Both the position numbers and the translations under genes were made by a program. DNA of 64,000 nt from Pseudomonadota bacterium (lineage in GTDB: Bacteria > Pseudomonadota > Gammaproteobacteria > Burkholderiales > Thiobacillaceae): assembly GCA_030653935.1 (NCBI GenBank), contig JAURYL010000035.1, positions 1 to 64,000 on the forward strand, given 5' to 3'. This document shows positions 29,699 through 38,254 of the stretch, piece after piece; within the stretch, counting starts at the first letter, position 1; each line of letters starts with the position of its first letter. The notes beneath the pieces are model-generated. The model worked only from the letters and a program-made list of their open reading frames with translations, did no database searches and was not told the DNA's origin.

Positions 29699-30376
29699 AT
29701 GCCCCTCACCGACGCCGACCTCGCCGCCATCTGGCTGACCCTCAAGCTGGCCAGCGTCACCACGCTGCTGCTGCTATTGCTCGGCACCCCCATCGCCTGG
29801 TGGCTGGCGCGTACGCGGTCGTGGTGGAAGGGTCCGGTCGGCGCGGTGGTGGCGCTGCCACTGGTGCTGCCGCCGACGGTAATCGGCTTTTATCTGCTGG
29901 TGACGATGGGGCCGAACGGCCCGGTCGGTCAGTTCACCCAGTCGCTGGGCCTCGGGGTGCTGCCGTTCACCTTCGCCGGCCTGGTGGTGGCCTCGGTGTT
30001 CTATTCCCTGCCTTTCGTGGTGCAGCCCTTGCAGAACGCCTTCGAGGCCATCGGTGAACGACCGTTGGAAGCCGCCGCCACCTTGCGCGCCTCGCCGCTG
30101 GACGCCTTCTTCTCCGTGGTGCTGCCGCTGGCGCGGCCCGGTTATCTCACCGCCGGCGTGCTCGGCTTCGCGCATACGGTGGGCGAATTCGGCGTGGTGC
30201 TGATGATCGGCGGCAACATCCCGGAACAGACGCGGGTGATTTCAGTACAGATCTACGACCACGTCGAGGCGATGGACTACGCGCAGGCGCACTGGCTTTC
30301 CGGCGGCATGCTGTTGTTCGCCTTCCTGGTGCTGCTGGCGCTGTACACGCTGAATCCGACCGGGAGGCGGAAGTGA
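29699..30376 (+). CDS. modB: Molybdate ABC transporter permease
   Basis: 225 residues with about five helices and the EAA loop ([42 protein letters not shown], seen in parts) characteristic of ModB. It starts 12 bases after modA and ends with TGA overlapping the GTG of modC, so translation is coupled. Confidence 0.95.
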   Translation: MPLTDADLAAIWLTLKLASVTTLLLLLLGTPIAWWLARTRSWWKGPVGAVVALPLVLPPTVIGFYLLVTMGPNGPVGQFTQSLGLGVLPFTFAGLVVASVFYSLPFVVQPLQNAFEAIGERPLEAAATLRASPLDAFFSVVLPLARPGYLTAGVLGFAHTVGEFGVVLMIGGNIPEQTRVISVQIYDHVEAMDYAQAHWLSGGMLLFAFLVLLALYTLNPTGRRK

Positions 30377-31452
30377 GCATCCGCGCTCGTTTCCGACTCG
30401 ACCGCTCCGGCTTTTCCCTGGATGTCGACCTTGACCTGCCGGCACGCGGCGTCACCGCCCTGTTCGGCCATTCCGGCTCCGGCAAGACCACCTTGCTGCG
30501 CTGCATCGCCGGCCTCGAACGCGCGGCCGGCGGCTACCTCGACCTATCCGGCGAAGTCTGGCAGGACGCCGCCCGCTTCCTGCCCACCCATGACAGACCA
30601 CTCGGCTATGTCTTCCAGGAAGCGAGCCTGTTCCCGCACCTTTCCGCGCGCGGCAACCTCGAGTACGGGCGCAAGCGAGCCAAGGGCGGCATCGACGCCG
30701 CCGCGCTCGCTCACATCGTCGCGCTGCTCGGCATCGGCCCCCTACTGGAGCGCCGCCCCGATCAGCTCTCCGGCGGCGAGCGCCAGCGCGTCGCCATCGC
30801 CCGCGCCCTGGCGGTGAAACCCAGGCTACTGCTGATGGACGAACCGCTGGCCGCGCTCGATCTGGCGCGGAAACAGGAAATCCTGCCCTACCTGGAACGC
30901 CTGCACGAGGAACTGGATATTCCCGTGCTTTACGTCAGCCACGCCCCCGATGAAGTCGCCCGTCTGGCCGATCACATCGTGGTCATGGAGGCCGGTCGTG
31001 TCGTCGCCAGCGGGCCGCTGACCGACACCCTCGCCCGTCTCGATCTGCCCATTCACCTCGGCGAGGATGCCGGCGTGGTGCTGGACGCGGTGGTGACGGA
31101 GCGGGACGCGCGCTGGCATCTGGCGCGCGTGGTCTTCGCCGACGCCAGCAACATCGGCGTCTGGGTGCGTGATGGCGGCCATGCCATCGGCCACCATGTC
31201 CGCGTCCGCATTCTCGCGCGCGACGTCAGCCTGGCCCTGACCCGCCACAGCGGCACCAGCATCCAGAACATTCTGCCCGGCGTCGTGGAAGAACTCGCCG
31301 ACGACGTCCACCCCGCGCAAGCCCTGGTGCGCCTGAACATGGGTGGAGCGCCGCTGGTGGCACGGCTGACCCGGCGTTCCGCGCACGACCTCGGGCTATC
31401 CCCGGGTCAGATCGTCTATACCCAGATCAAGGCGGTGGCGCTGATCGGCTGA
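30373..31452 (+). CDS. modC: Molybdate ABC transporter ATPase
   Basis: 359 residues starting with GTG (GTGA overlap with modB). Walker A is GHSGSGKTT (~31-39), the ABC signature is LSGGERQR, Walker B is [12 protein letters not shown], with the H-loop YVSHAPDE. The last ~70 residues form the TOBE/MOP molybdate-binding domain ([15 protein letters not shown]...). This domain lets ModC sense intracellular molybdate. No modE gene is seen nearby. Confidence 0.95.
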   Translation: MSIRARFRLDRSGFSLDVDLDLPARGVTALFGHSGSGKTTLLRCIAGLERAAGGYLDLSGEVWQDAARFLPTHDRPLGYVFQEASLFPHLSARGNLEYGRKRAKGGIDAAALAHIVALLGIGPLLERRPDQLSGGERQRVAIARALAVKPRLLLMDEPLAALDLARKQEILPYLERLHEELDIPVLYVSHAPDEVARLADHIVVMEAGRVVASGPLTDTLARLDLPIHLGEDAGVVLDAVVTERDARWHLARVVFADASNIGVWVRDGGHAIGHHVRVRILARDVSLALTRHSGTSIQNILPGVVEELADDVHPAQALVRLNMGGAPLVARLTRRSAHDLGLSPGQIVYTQIKAVALIG

Positions 31453-31545
31453 ACCAGACGGCATCCAACGGACAGTCCACCCCCGCAACCGTGTTTTCGC
31501 GAAGAGATCGAAAAAGCGCGTCTGAGTGACCAGTTCCACGCCTTT

Positions 31546-31719
31546 GTAGCGCCGGCATCCTTGCCGGCGTCTTTTAGGCACATCGCCCCCCCTGATTCGT
31601 CGTTCCCGCGAAGGCGGGAACCCAGTGAAATCAACACACTGGATTCCCGCATTCGCGGGAATGACGGGTTTTTTCGAGGCACCCTTTTCTCCCCACCGGC
31701 GAGGATGCCGGCGTTACAC
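31546..31719. repeat. Nested repeat: GTAGCGCCGGC arms around a CGTTCCCGCGAAGG unit
   Basis: GTAGCGCCGGCATCCTTGCCGGCGTC (from 31546) and GAGGATGCCGGCGTTACAC (to ~31719) form outer inverted arms, while 31593-31676 is a full copy of the 6193-6272 repeat. The whole 31453-31850 gap is taken up by this and a short promoter region of the methyltransferase gene. Confidence 0.75.
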
Positions 31720-31850
31720 GCACACAAAACACCGCAAAGGGCAGAACGGCCATGAATAGCCGTGGCTTGCTCGGGGAAAGCAAAGCCGACGTCGGAGCGT
31801 GGGGCTTGGCCCTGTAGAATCGCGCGTTCCTTAGATTGCCGGTGTTACCC

Positions 31851-32867
31851 ATGTCTGATTCCCTTGCCGGCCTTTTGGCCGCCGCCCTCGACGCGCGCGC
31901 CGACCTGATGGCTCGCCTGCACGGCGAGCAAACCGATGCCTACCGCCTGTTCCACGGCAGTGTCGAGGGTGCGCCGGGCCTGACCGTGGACCGCTATGGC
32001 GAGCTGCTGTTGGTGCAGAGCTTTCACCAAAGCCTGACCACGGAGGAGATTGCCTCCCTGGAGGCTGTTTATGCCGCCGCCCTGCCGAGGCTGATTCCGA
32101 TCTACAACGACCGCAGCCAGCCCAATTCGCGCATCCGCAACCCACTGACAGCGGACCAGAAAATCGCGGCGCATTTGCCGCGTCAAATCAGCGAACTGGG
32201 CGTGAATTATCGCTTCCAGGCCCGCCACGAAGGCCAGGACCCCTGGCTGTTCCTTGATATGCGCGCCGGTCGCCGCTGGCTGATGTCGGCGGCCGCCGAC
32301 AAGTCGCTGCTCAACCTGTTCGCCTATACCTGTGGCGCCGGCATCGCCGCCGCCAAGGCGGGCGCGCGCCATGTGGTGAACATCGATTTCGCCGAGTCCG
32401 GCCTGCGCGTGGCCAAGGAAAGCATCGCCCTGAACGACCTGCCGACACGGCCGCGCCTGCTGCAAAGCGATGTCTTCCCCGCCCTGCGCCAGTACGCCGG
32501 CATCGGCCAGCCGCAAATGGTGCGCGGCAAACGCCTGCCGCCCTTCCCGAAACTGGAGCCGCAACAGTTCGACCTGGTGTTCCTGGACCCGCCCCGCTAC
32601 GCCAAAGGCCCGTTCGGCGTGGTCGACCTGGTCAACGACTACCCCGCCCTGTTCAAGCCGGCGCTACTATCCACGGCGCCGGGCGGCACCCTGTTTTGCT
32701 GCAACAACGTCGCGGAAGTCGAGCGCGAGGCCTGGCTGGATCAGTTGCAACGCAGCGCCGTCAAGGCCGGACGCCCCATCCGCGAGTTCGAGTGGATCGC
32801 CCCGGAAGCGGACTTCCCCAGCCCGGACGGCAAGCCGCCGCTGAAGATGCTGGCGCTGGGGGTTTGA
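31851..32867 (+). CDS. Class I SAM-dependent methyltransferase, RlmI-like without PUA domain
   Basis: A 338-residue protein. The ATG at 31851 gives MSDSLAGLLAAALDARADL. N-terminal part with EGAPGLTVDRYGELLLVQ, then a Rossmann methyltransferase core: motif I LLNLFAYTCGAGIAAAKAGA, acidic NIDFAESGL, and the catalytic-loop motif IV FLDPPRYAKG typical of RlmI/RlmK-type 23S rRNA cytosine-5 methyltransferases. The usual N-terminal PUA domain (~70 residues) is absent, so its RNA substrate may differ. Confidence 0.8.
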   Translation: MSDSLAGLLAAALDARADLMARLHGEQTDAYRLFHGSVEGAPGLTVDRYGELLLVQSFHQSLTTEEIASLEAVYAAALPRLIPIYNDRSQPNSRIRNPLTADQKIAAHLPRQISELGVNYRFQARHEGQDPWLFLDMRAGRRWLMSAAADKSLLNLFAYTCGAGIAAAKAGARHVVNIDFAESGLRVAKESIALNDLPTRPRLLQSDVFPALRQYAGIGQPQMVRGKRLPPFPKLEPQQFDLVFLDPPRYAKGPFGVVDLVNDYPALFKPALLSTAPGGTLFCCNNVAEVEREAWLDQLQRSAVKAGRPIREFEWIAPEADFPSPDGKPPLKMLALGV

Positions 32868-32927
32868 TCGGATCATCGGCCTCATGCTAGATTCCGCCCA
32901 GACTAGCCAGAATTCAGGAGACCCGCC

Positions 32928-33182
32928 GTGCAAACCGAATGGCAACTACAGGAAGCGAAAAACAACCTGAGCCAGCTCGTCAAGCTGGCGGCGGGAGGAG
33001 ACGCGCAAGTGGTCACCGTGCACGGCCGCCCCACAGCGGTTGTGATTTCCTCCGAGGAATACGCCCGACTCACTCTTCGCCACGATGGCAATCTTTCCGC
33101 GGCACTACTGAGCCCGGACATCGCGGCGGAAGACCTCGACTTCTCCCGTGACCGCGACCCAGGCAGGAACGTGGAGCTATGA
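32928..33182 (+). CDS. Phd/YefM-family antitoxin
   Basis: 84 residues from a GTG start preceded by AGGAGACCCGCC. Phd/YefM N-terminal DNA-binding fold: WQLQEAKNNLSQLVKLA, then VTVHGRPTAVVISSEEYARL, followed by an acidic tail that would wrap the toxin. The stop overlaps the PIN toxin start as ATGA. Confidence 0.9.
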   Translation: MQTEWQLQEAKNNLSQLVKLAAGGDAQVVTVHGRPTAVVISSEEYARLTLRHDGNLSAALLSPDIAAEDLDFSRDRDPGRNVEL

Positions 33183-33601
33183 GCTGGCTGCTCGACACCT
33201 GCGTACTTTCCGAATATGTCAAGAAAGCCCCCGACCTCAAGGTCATCCAATGGCTCGACGAACAAGATGAAAGCAGCCTGTACATCAGTGTGATCAGCCT
33301 GGGTGAAATCGAAAAAGGCATCATCAGACTCAAGCCAAGCGACCCGCGCCGAGCCCAGAAACTCACCATCTGGCTGGGCAGACTCGAACAACGCTTCGCT
33401 GGCCGCATTCTGTCCATTGACGCCGCCACACTCAGTGCCTGGGCATCTTTTTCCGCCCAGGCCGAACTCACCGGCAGGCCGCTGCCGGTCATGGACGGCT
33501 TGCTTGCGGCCACCGCGCAATGCCACGGACTCACCGTGGTCACGCGAAACATTCAAGACTTTGAACTATTCCCTCGCCTCTTCAATCCATGGCGGCTGTA
33601 A
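33179..33601 (+). CDS. VapC/FitB-like PIN-domain toxin
   Basis: 140 residues. The PIN-domain acidic residues are visible in SWLLDTCVLSE, ISLGEIEKG, PVMDGLLAATA and TRNIQDF, the four-acid Mg2+ site of VapC RNases that cleave tRNA or rRNA. It pairs with the Phd-type antitoxin upstream, an antitoxin/toxin family mix common in such modules. Confidence 0.9.
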   Translation: MSWLLDTCVLSEYVKKAPDLKVIQWLDEQDESSLYISVISLGEIEKGIIRLKPSDPRRAQKLTIWLGRLEQRFAGRILSIDAATLSAWASFSAQAELTGRPLPVMDGLLAATAQCHGLTVVTRNIQDFELFPRLFNPWRL

Positions 33602-33760
33602 CCAATGCCAACCTCCATCGTGACCATCACGCCCCCCGAACAGCATCGATGGCGGAAATGACGGCCGCTTACGCCACTGCTCTGGAAAAAACTCACCGGC
33701 CCCATGCAAGTCATTCCTGTTCAGCCCAGCCACGCTGACTAATCAATATCGCGCGCCCCC

Positions 33761-34609
33761 ATGAAAATCCCGAAAAGACTCGAACCGTTGCTTGAAGACG
33801 GCCTCATCGACGACGTCATCCGCCAGCTCATGAGCGGCAAGGAGGCGATGGTCTTCGTCGTCAGTTGCGGCGACGAGGTGCGCTGCGCCAAGGTCTACAA
33901 GGAAGCCAACAAGCGCGGCTTTCGCCAGAGCGTCGATTACACGGAAAACCGCAAGGTGAAGAACAGCCGCCAGGCGCGCGCCATGGCGAAAGGCACTCGC
34001 TTCGGGCGGGAAGCCCAGGAAGAAGCCTGGCAAAGCGCCGAGGTCGACGCCCTCTACCGTCTCGCCCGCGCCGGCGTGCGCGTGCCCAAGCCGTACAACT
34101 TCCACGCCGGCGTCCTGCTGATGGAACTGGTCTGCGACGCCTACGGCAACGCTGCGCCTCGCCTGAACGACCTGGAATTCACGCCAGAACAGGCGCGGGC
34201 GCATTTTCAGACCCTGCTACGGCAAGTGGTGTTGATGCTGTGCGCTGGCGTGATCCACGGCGACTTGTCGGAATACAACATCCTGGTCGGCGCCGATGGC
34301 CCGGTGATCATCGACCTGCCGCAAGCGGTGGACGCCGCCGGCAACAACCACGCCCGCGACATGCTGGAACGTGACGTCGGCAACCTGGCGGTCTACTTCG
34401 GGCGCTTCGCGCCGGAACTGCTGGCGACGCGCTACGGCAAGGAAATCTGGGCCTTGTACGAACACGGCGACCTGCATCCCGACACACCGCTCACGGGCCG
34501 TTTCGCGGAGAGTTCCAAACCCGTGGACCTGCACGGCGTAATGCGGGAGATCGACGACGCCCGCGACGAAGAAGCGGCGCGGCAGATGCGTCTGCGCGAG
34601 GCGGAATAA
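33761..34609 (+). CDS. RIO-family serine protein kinase
   Basis: 282 residues. N-lobe with GKEAMVFVVSCGDEVRCAKVYKEAN (ATP loop and Lys); catalytic loop VIHGDLSEYNILV (Asp and Asn) and metal-binding IIDLPQA. This is the RIO1-like layout of bacterial PA4780-type kinases. Substrates are unknown. It lies between the toxin-antitoxin pair and the two-component system, with no obvious operon partner. Confidence 0.87.
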   Translation: MKIPKRLEPLLEDGLIDDVIRQLMSGKEAMVFVVSCGDEVRCAKVYKEANKRGFRQSVDYTENRKVKNSRQARAMAKGTRFGREAQEEAWQSAEVDALYRLARAGVRVPKPYNFHAGVLLMELVCDAYGNAAPRLNDLEFTPEQARAHFQTLLRQVVLMLCAGVIHGDLSEYNILVGADGPVIIDLPQAVDAAGNNHARDMLERDVGNLAVYFGRFAPELLATRYGKEIWALYEHGDLHPDTPLTGRFAESSKPVDLHGVMREIDDARDEEAARQMRLREAE

Positions 34610-34924
34610 CAGCGGATCGACGCGCGCTCAGGCGCGTTCGTCCAGCCATTTGCCGATACGGGCTTCGGCCGGATGGCCGCAGGCTTCCAGTCTGCTAACG
34701 CATCTTTAACACCCAACCCAACAACCCTTTATTAAACATAAGGTTACATCAAACCATTTACCTCGAGTGTCACTGCACGTGACCTTTTCCCGGGGAGGCG
34801 AGATCAGGCGACCATTCTTTTCGTCCCGCCCGGCATAAGCGGCAACCCCAGTGCCATCCCCAGAGTCAGCAGCGGGCAGTCGCTGCGCTTACCACACCCT
34901 ACGTCCGGCTTGGGTACGCTCCTA
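34610..34924. other. Intergenic region with a possible gene-end remnant and a repeat
   Basis: On the minus strand 34629-34691 reads LEACGHPAEARIGKWLDERA then stop, preceded by in-frame stops, so it looks like the leftover C-terminus of a lost gene. An AT-rich stretch (34695-34760) follows. At ~34873-34906 there is CGCTGCGCTTACCACACCCTACG, a copy of the repeat near 6147 and 13130. No intact gene is seen. Confidence 0.35.
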
Positions 34925-36265
34925 TCAGCTCGACCAGGCCAGCGTCGCGCGCAGGCCACCCGCCTCCCGGTTTTCAAAAATCAGGCGGGCGCCGTGCAAT
35001 CGGGCGATGCGGGCAACGATGGCCAGGCCCAGGCCACTGCCTTCACGAACGACCTCTCCGCCACGATAGAACCGCTCGGTCAGACGTGGCAGTTCCGCCG
35101 CCGTCACCCCCGGGCCGCTGTCCTCCACCCACAAGCTCGGTACGTCGTTGTCCAGGCTTACGCCCAGGGTCACGCGGCTTGCCGCCGGGCTGTAACGCAA
35201 GGCGTTGTCGAGCAGATTACGCAGGGCCACGCTCAGAAGCTCGGGATCGCCCGCGATCACGGCCGTTTCCACGCATTCCAGATGGATACGCGCCGAATCG
35301 AGATGCGGGTCAGCCACCACCTCGCGGGCAAGTTGAGCCAGTTCGAGATTCCTGGACCGCGGCGGCCCCGCCAGCGGATCGAGCCGCGCCAGACGCAGGA
35401 GTTGTTCCACCAAACGGGCGGCGCGGCGGGTGCCGGCGAGCACCTGTTCCAGTGCGTGCGCGCGGCCGTCCTCCTTATGACTGGCCAGCGCGACCTGTGC
35501 CTGAATCTCGATCGCGGCCAGTGGCGTGCGCAGCTCGTGCGCGGCGTCGGCGGTAAAGCGACGCTCGCTGTCGAGGGCGTGGTCGAGGCGTTTCAGCAGA
35601 CTGTTCAGCGCGCTCGCCAAAGGTAGAACCTCACGCGGCAGGGTATCGGTTTCCAAAGGCGCCAGGTTCGCCGCCGTGCGGCTGGCCACCTTGCCGGCGA
35701 GGCTGTCGAGCGGGCGCAGCGCCCGACCCACCACGAGAAAAATCAGGCCGCCCAGCAAAGGCAGAGCCAGCAATACCGGCAACGCCAGGCGCAGCGCCAC
35801 ATGTCGCGCCAGTTCATCGCGGATGGAGAGCGATTGCGCCACTTCGACGCGCAAGATGCCGTCGCTGGTCGCCAGCATCCGCCAGCCCTCGTCGCCAACC
35901 CACACCTCGGCGTAGCCTGTGGAACCCGCTGCCATCGCCGGAGGGGGATTGGCGGACGCCAGCAGGGTGTTGCCGCGCGCATCGAGGATGCGGAACTGGA
36001 GCTTCTGTTCATACGGATGAAGTTCATGGTCATCCAGCGCCTCGTAGGCGGCCAGATGGTTCTCCCCCTCTTCCACCAGTTCGTGCCGGGTCTGCGCCAG
36101 CAGCAGATGAGCAGACTGGGCGAGTTGGGCGTCAAGCAATTCCTCCGCCTCGTGGCGCGCGTCGTAAAAGCTCCACCAGGCCGCGCCCAGCCAGATCAGG
36201 CCGGTAACCGCCAACAGCATGACGAGCAGCCGAACACGCAGGGAATTCATGTCGAGCAATCTCAT
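34925..36265 (-). CDS. Sensor histidine kinase (QseC-like)
   Basis: 446 residues: membrane helices at ~12-30 and ~160-180 flanking a ~130-residue periplasmic sensor, HAMP, HisKA with phospho-His in DAAHELRTPLAAIEIQ, and HATPase_c (LLDNALRYSP, VEDSGPGV, GSGLGLAIV). The start overlaps the response-regulator stop as ATGA. It resembles QseC-type kinases; its likely target is the cytochrome gene next door. Confidence 0.9.
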   Translation of the reverse strand: MRLLDMNSLRVRLLVMLLAVTGLIWLGAAWWSFYDARHEAEELLDAQLAQSAHLLLAQTRHELVEEGENHLAAYEALDDHELHPYEQKLQFRILDARGNTLLASANPPPAMAAGSTGYAEVWVGDEGWRMLATSDGILRVEVAQSLSIRDELARHVALRLALPVLLALPLLGGLIFLVVGRALRPLDSLAGKVASRTAANLAPLETDTLPREVLPLASALNSLLKRLDHALDSERRFTADAAHELRTPLAAIEIQAQVALASHKEDGRAHALEQVLAGTRRAARLVEQLLRLARLDPLAGPPRSRNLELAQLAREVVADPHLDSARIHLECVETAVIAGDPELLSVALRNLLDNALRYSPAASRVTLGVSLDNDVPSLWVEDSGPGVTAAELPRLTERFYRGGEVVREGSGLGLAIVARIARLHGARLIFENREAGGLRATLAWSS

Positions 36266-36924
36266 GCCCCATCTCCCAGCACATAGCCCAGACCGCGCAC
36301 GGTGCGGATCATGTCCGCGCCGATTTTCTTGCGCAGGTGGTGGATGTAGACCTCCACCGTGTTGCTTTCCACTTCCTCGCCCCAGGCATAGAGACTGGTC
36401 TCCAATTCCTGGCGCGAGCGGATATGCCCTTTGTGGGTGATGAAGTCGTGCAACAACGCATATTCCCGCGCCGACAGGTTGAGCAGCACGTCACTCAGGG
36501 TGACGCGCCGCGCCGCTGGATCCAGGGCCAGGTCACCATGGCGCAGCAGGGGGGCCGACGCGCCCGAGGCACGACGCAACAGGGCGCGCAGACGGGCTTG
36601 CAGTTCTTCCAGTTCAAACGGTTTCAGCAGGTAATCGTCGGCGCCGGCATCGAGCCCGGCCACCTTGTCAGCGGTGGTGTCGCGCGCGGTGAGAATGAGC
36701 ACCGGGGTGCGCTTGCCGCGCGCACGCGCCTCCTTGAGCACGGACAAGCCATCGCGGCGCGGCAGGCCGAGGTCCAGCACACAGGCGTCATAGTCTTCCG
36801 CCAGCCACGCTAGACGCGCCGCCTCGCCATCGCGCACCCAGTCCACGCCATAGCCATCCAGCGTCAACCCGGCGCGCAGGCCATCGCCGAGCAGCGCGTC
36901 GTCTTCCACCAGCAGGATACGCAT
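36262..36924 (-). CDS. OmpR-family response regulator (QseB-like)
   Basis: 220 residues. Receiver domain (LVEDDALLGDG, phospho-acceptor in CVLDLGLPRRDG, Lys in LLKPFELEEL) and a winged-helix domain (ARRVTLSDVLLNLSAREYALL, VEVYIHHLRKKIG). The ATG overlaps by one base the stop of a 52-codon remnant frame upstream (TGATG), and the gene is coupled to the kinase downstream. Confidence 0.93.
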   Translation of the reverse strand: MRILLVEDDALLGDGLRAGLTLDGYGVDWVRDGEAARLAWLAEDYDACVLDLGLPRRDGLSVLKEARARGKRTPVLILTARDTTADKVAGLDAGADDYLLKPFELEELQARLRALLRRASGASAPLLRHGDLALDPAARRVTLSDVLLNLSAREYALLHDFITHKGHIRSRQELETSLYAWGEEVESNTVEVYIHHLRKKIGADMIRTVRGLGYVLGDGA

Positions 36925-37082
36925 CAGTTCTCCATTTCTTGTCGAGCCTTGGTGATCAAGGCTGGGGCGGGCACCTTGTGCGCAGTTTCCAGGAATTTCA
37001 GTATCTCGCCGTGGCGTTCGCGCTCGAACGGATATTCGTCATGGAAGCAGTTGGGGTCAATGATGTCGGTTGGAAACCAACG
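36924..37082 (-). pseudogene. 52-codon orphan C-terminal fragment
   Basis: Between in-frame stops, the minus strand encodes RWFPTDIIDPNCFHDEYPF, then ERERHGEILKFLETAHKVP and ITKARQEMEN, with protein-like composition but no start codon until near its end. Its stop overlaps the response-regulator ATG. It looks like the 3' end of a lost gene that once led the regulator. I do not recognise the family; it is not a c-type cytochrome. Confidence 0.45.
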
Positions 37083-37096
37083 CTACAGGTTCAGCC

Positions 37097-38191
37097 TCAC
37101 CCAGGTACCCGCATCGCCGCGTCCTCGTAGGTGCCGGCTTCGGCATCCAGGTGGCAGGCCGGGCAGTTGGCCTTGCTCTTCACGGTAGTTTTGTTCCAGT
37201 CGGCGGCGGCAATCTCGTGGTGCTTCTTGATCCAGTACGGCGTTTCCGTGATGCGTAGCGGCGTGGCGTTCGCCGGCACGGAACGATTGATCTTCCAGGC
37301 GGCTTCGGTCGCGCCCTGTTCGGCGGCATTGGGCTCGGCGAAGGCGAGTAGCTGGGCAATGGCGCCGGCCTCCAGCCCGAGGTCGTCGCCGAAATGGTGC
37401 TCCTGTTGCGCCAGCAGGCTTTTCCAGGAGCGCGCCGGCAGCAGGCTGGGGTGAAAAGCCTGGTGGCAACTACCGCACTCTTCCTGCCAGAGGGCGCTTT
37501 CCGGGAGTTTCTTGCCGATAAAGGCGAGGCCGGTTTCACTGCCGCGATACTGGAACCACCAGGCGGTGAATACCGCCACGGCTAGCAACAACAGCGCGGC
37601 GACCAGGGTATTGGAGCGCACGGCCGGTGCATCAGGTTCGGCCTGTTTCCTGCCGTTTACCATGGCACGCGGCAGATTCTCGCGGTGCAGCCAACTTTCC
37701 AGCGCCACACCGGCGAGGTGGACGAACACCAGCAGCAGCATCAGTTCAGCGAGGAACTCATGGCCCTCCTTGATTGCCTTGCCGAGCGCGTAGCCGAGCA
37801 CCCCCGCCGCCGCGCCCTGCTGCTCCTCGCCGCCCTGCACGAACAAGCCGCTCAAGCCCACCAGCAAGCCCAGGCCGAGCAGCAGAAACACCGCCTGGCT
37901 GCCCGCCGGGTTGTGGCCGAGGTGGCGTTTGGCCGTGCCGCTCAAAGTCTGGCTCAGGTACGCCAGTCCCGCGCGCGGACCGTAAAGGAAGGAAGAAAAC
38001 CGCGCGTAGTGGGTGCCGATCAGCCCCCAGACCAGACGAAAAACGATCAGACCCAGCATGAGATAACCGAGGAAGGTATGCAGCGACAGCCATTCGTCGG
38101 ATTCCGCAGTCAGCCAGGCGCCGGCAAAGCTGGCCGCGAACAGCCAGTGGAACAGGCGAAGAGGTAAGTCCCAGATCAAAATGGATTTCAT
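37097..38191 (-). CDS. Cytochrome b561 fused to a diheme cytochrome c (DHC)
   Basis: 364 residues. The N-terminal ~165 residues are a b561 membrane domain (LRLFHWLFAASF; candidate heme-b ligands H15, H38, H144, H158). A helix (~195-212) then anchors a periplasmic segment with CGSCH (239-243) followed by QAFHPSLLPARSW, and CPACH (343-347), the DHC arrangement. DHC and b561 genes are usually separate and often sit near the SHP oxygen-binding cytochrome and a QseBC-like pair. Here the two are one chain, the regulators are adjacent, and SHP is missing. Likely moves electrons from quinol to a periplasmic acceptor. Confidence 0.85.
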   Translation of the reverse strand: MKSILIWDLPLRLFHWLFAASFAGAWLTAESDEWLSLHTFLGYLMLGLIVFRLVWGLIGTHYARFSSFLYGPRAGLAYLSQTLSGTAKRHLGHNPAGSQAVFLLLGLGLLVGLSGLFVQGGEEQQGAAAGVLGYALGKAIKEGHEFLAELMLLLVFVHLAGVALESWLHRENLPRAMVNGRKQAEPDAPAVRSNTLVAALLLLAVAVFTAWWFQYRGSETGLAFIGKKLPESALWQEECGSCHQAFHPSLLPARSWKSLLAQQEHHFGDDLGLEAGAIAQLLAFAEPNAAEQGATEAAWKINRSVPANATPLRITETPYWIKKHHEIAAADWNKTTVKSKANCPACHLDAEAGTYEDAAMRVPG

Positions 38192-38216
38192 GAGGTTTCT
38201 CTCTGATCAGCGAGTT

Positions 38217-38254
38217 GGGGTTGTAAGCCGGAACCGCCGAAATTTCCGTCACCC
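38217..38254 (+). repeat. Tn3-family left inverted repeat
   Basis: GGGGTTGTAAGCCGGAACCG then CCGAAATTTCCGTCACCC. The inner end covers the tnpA stop codon, as is usual in this family. Confidence 0.9.
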
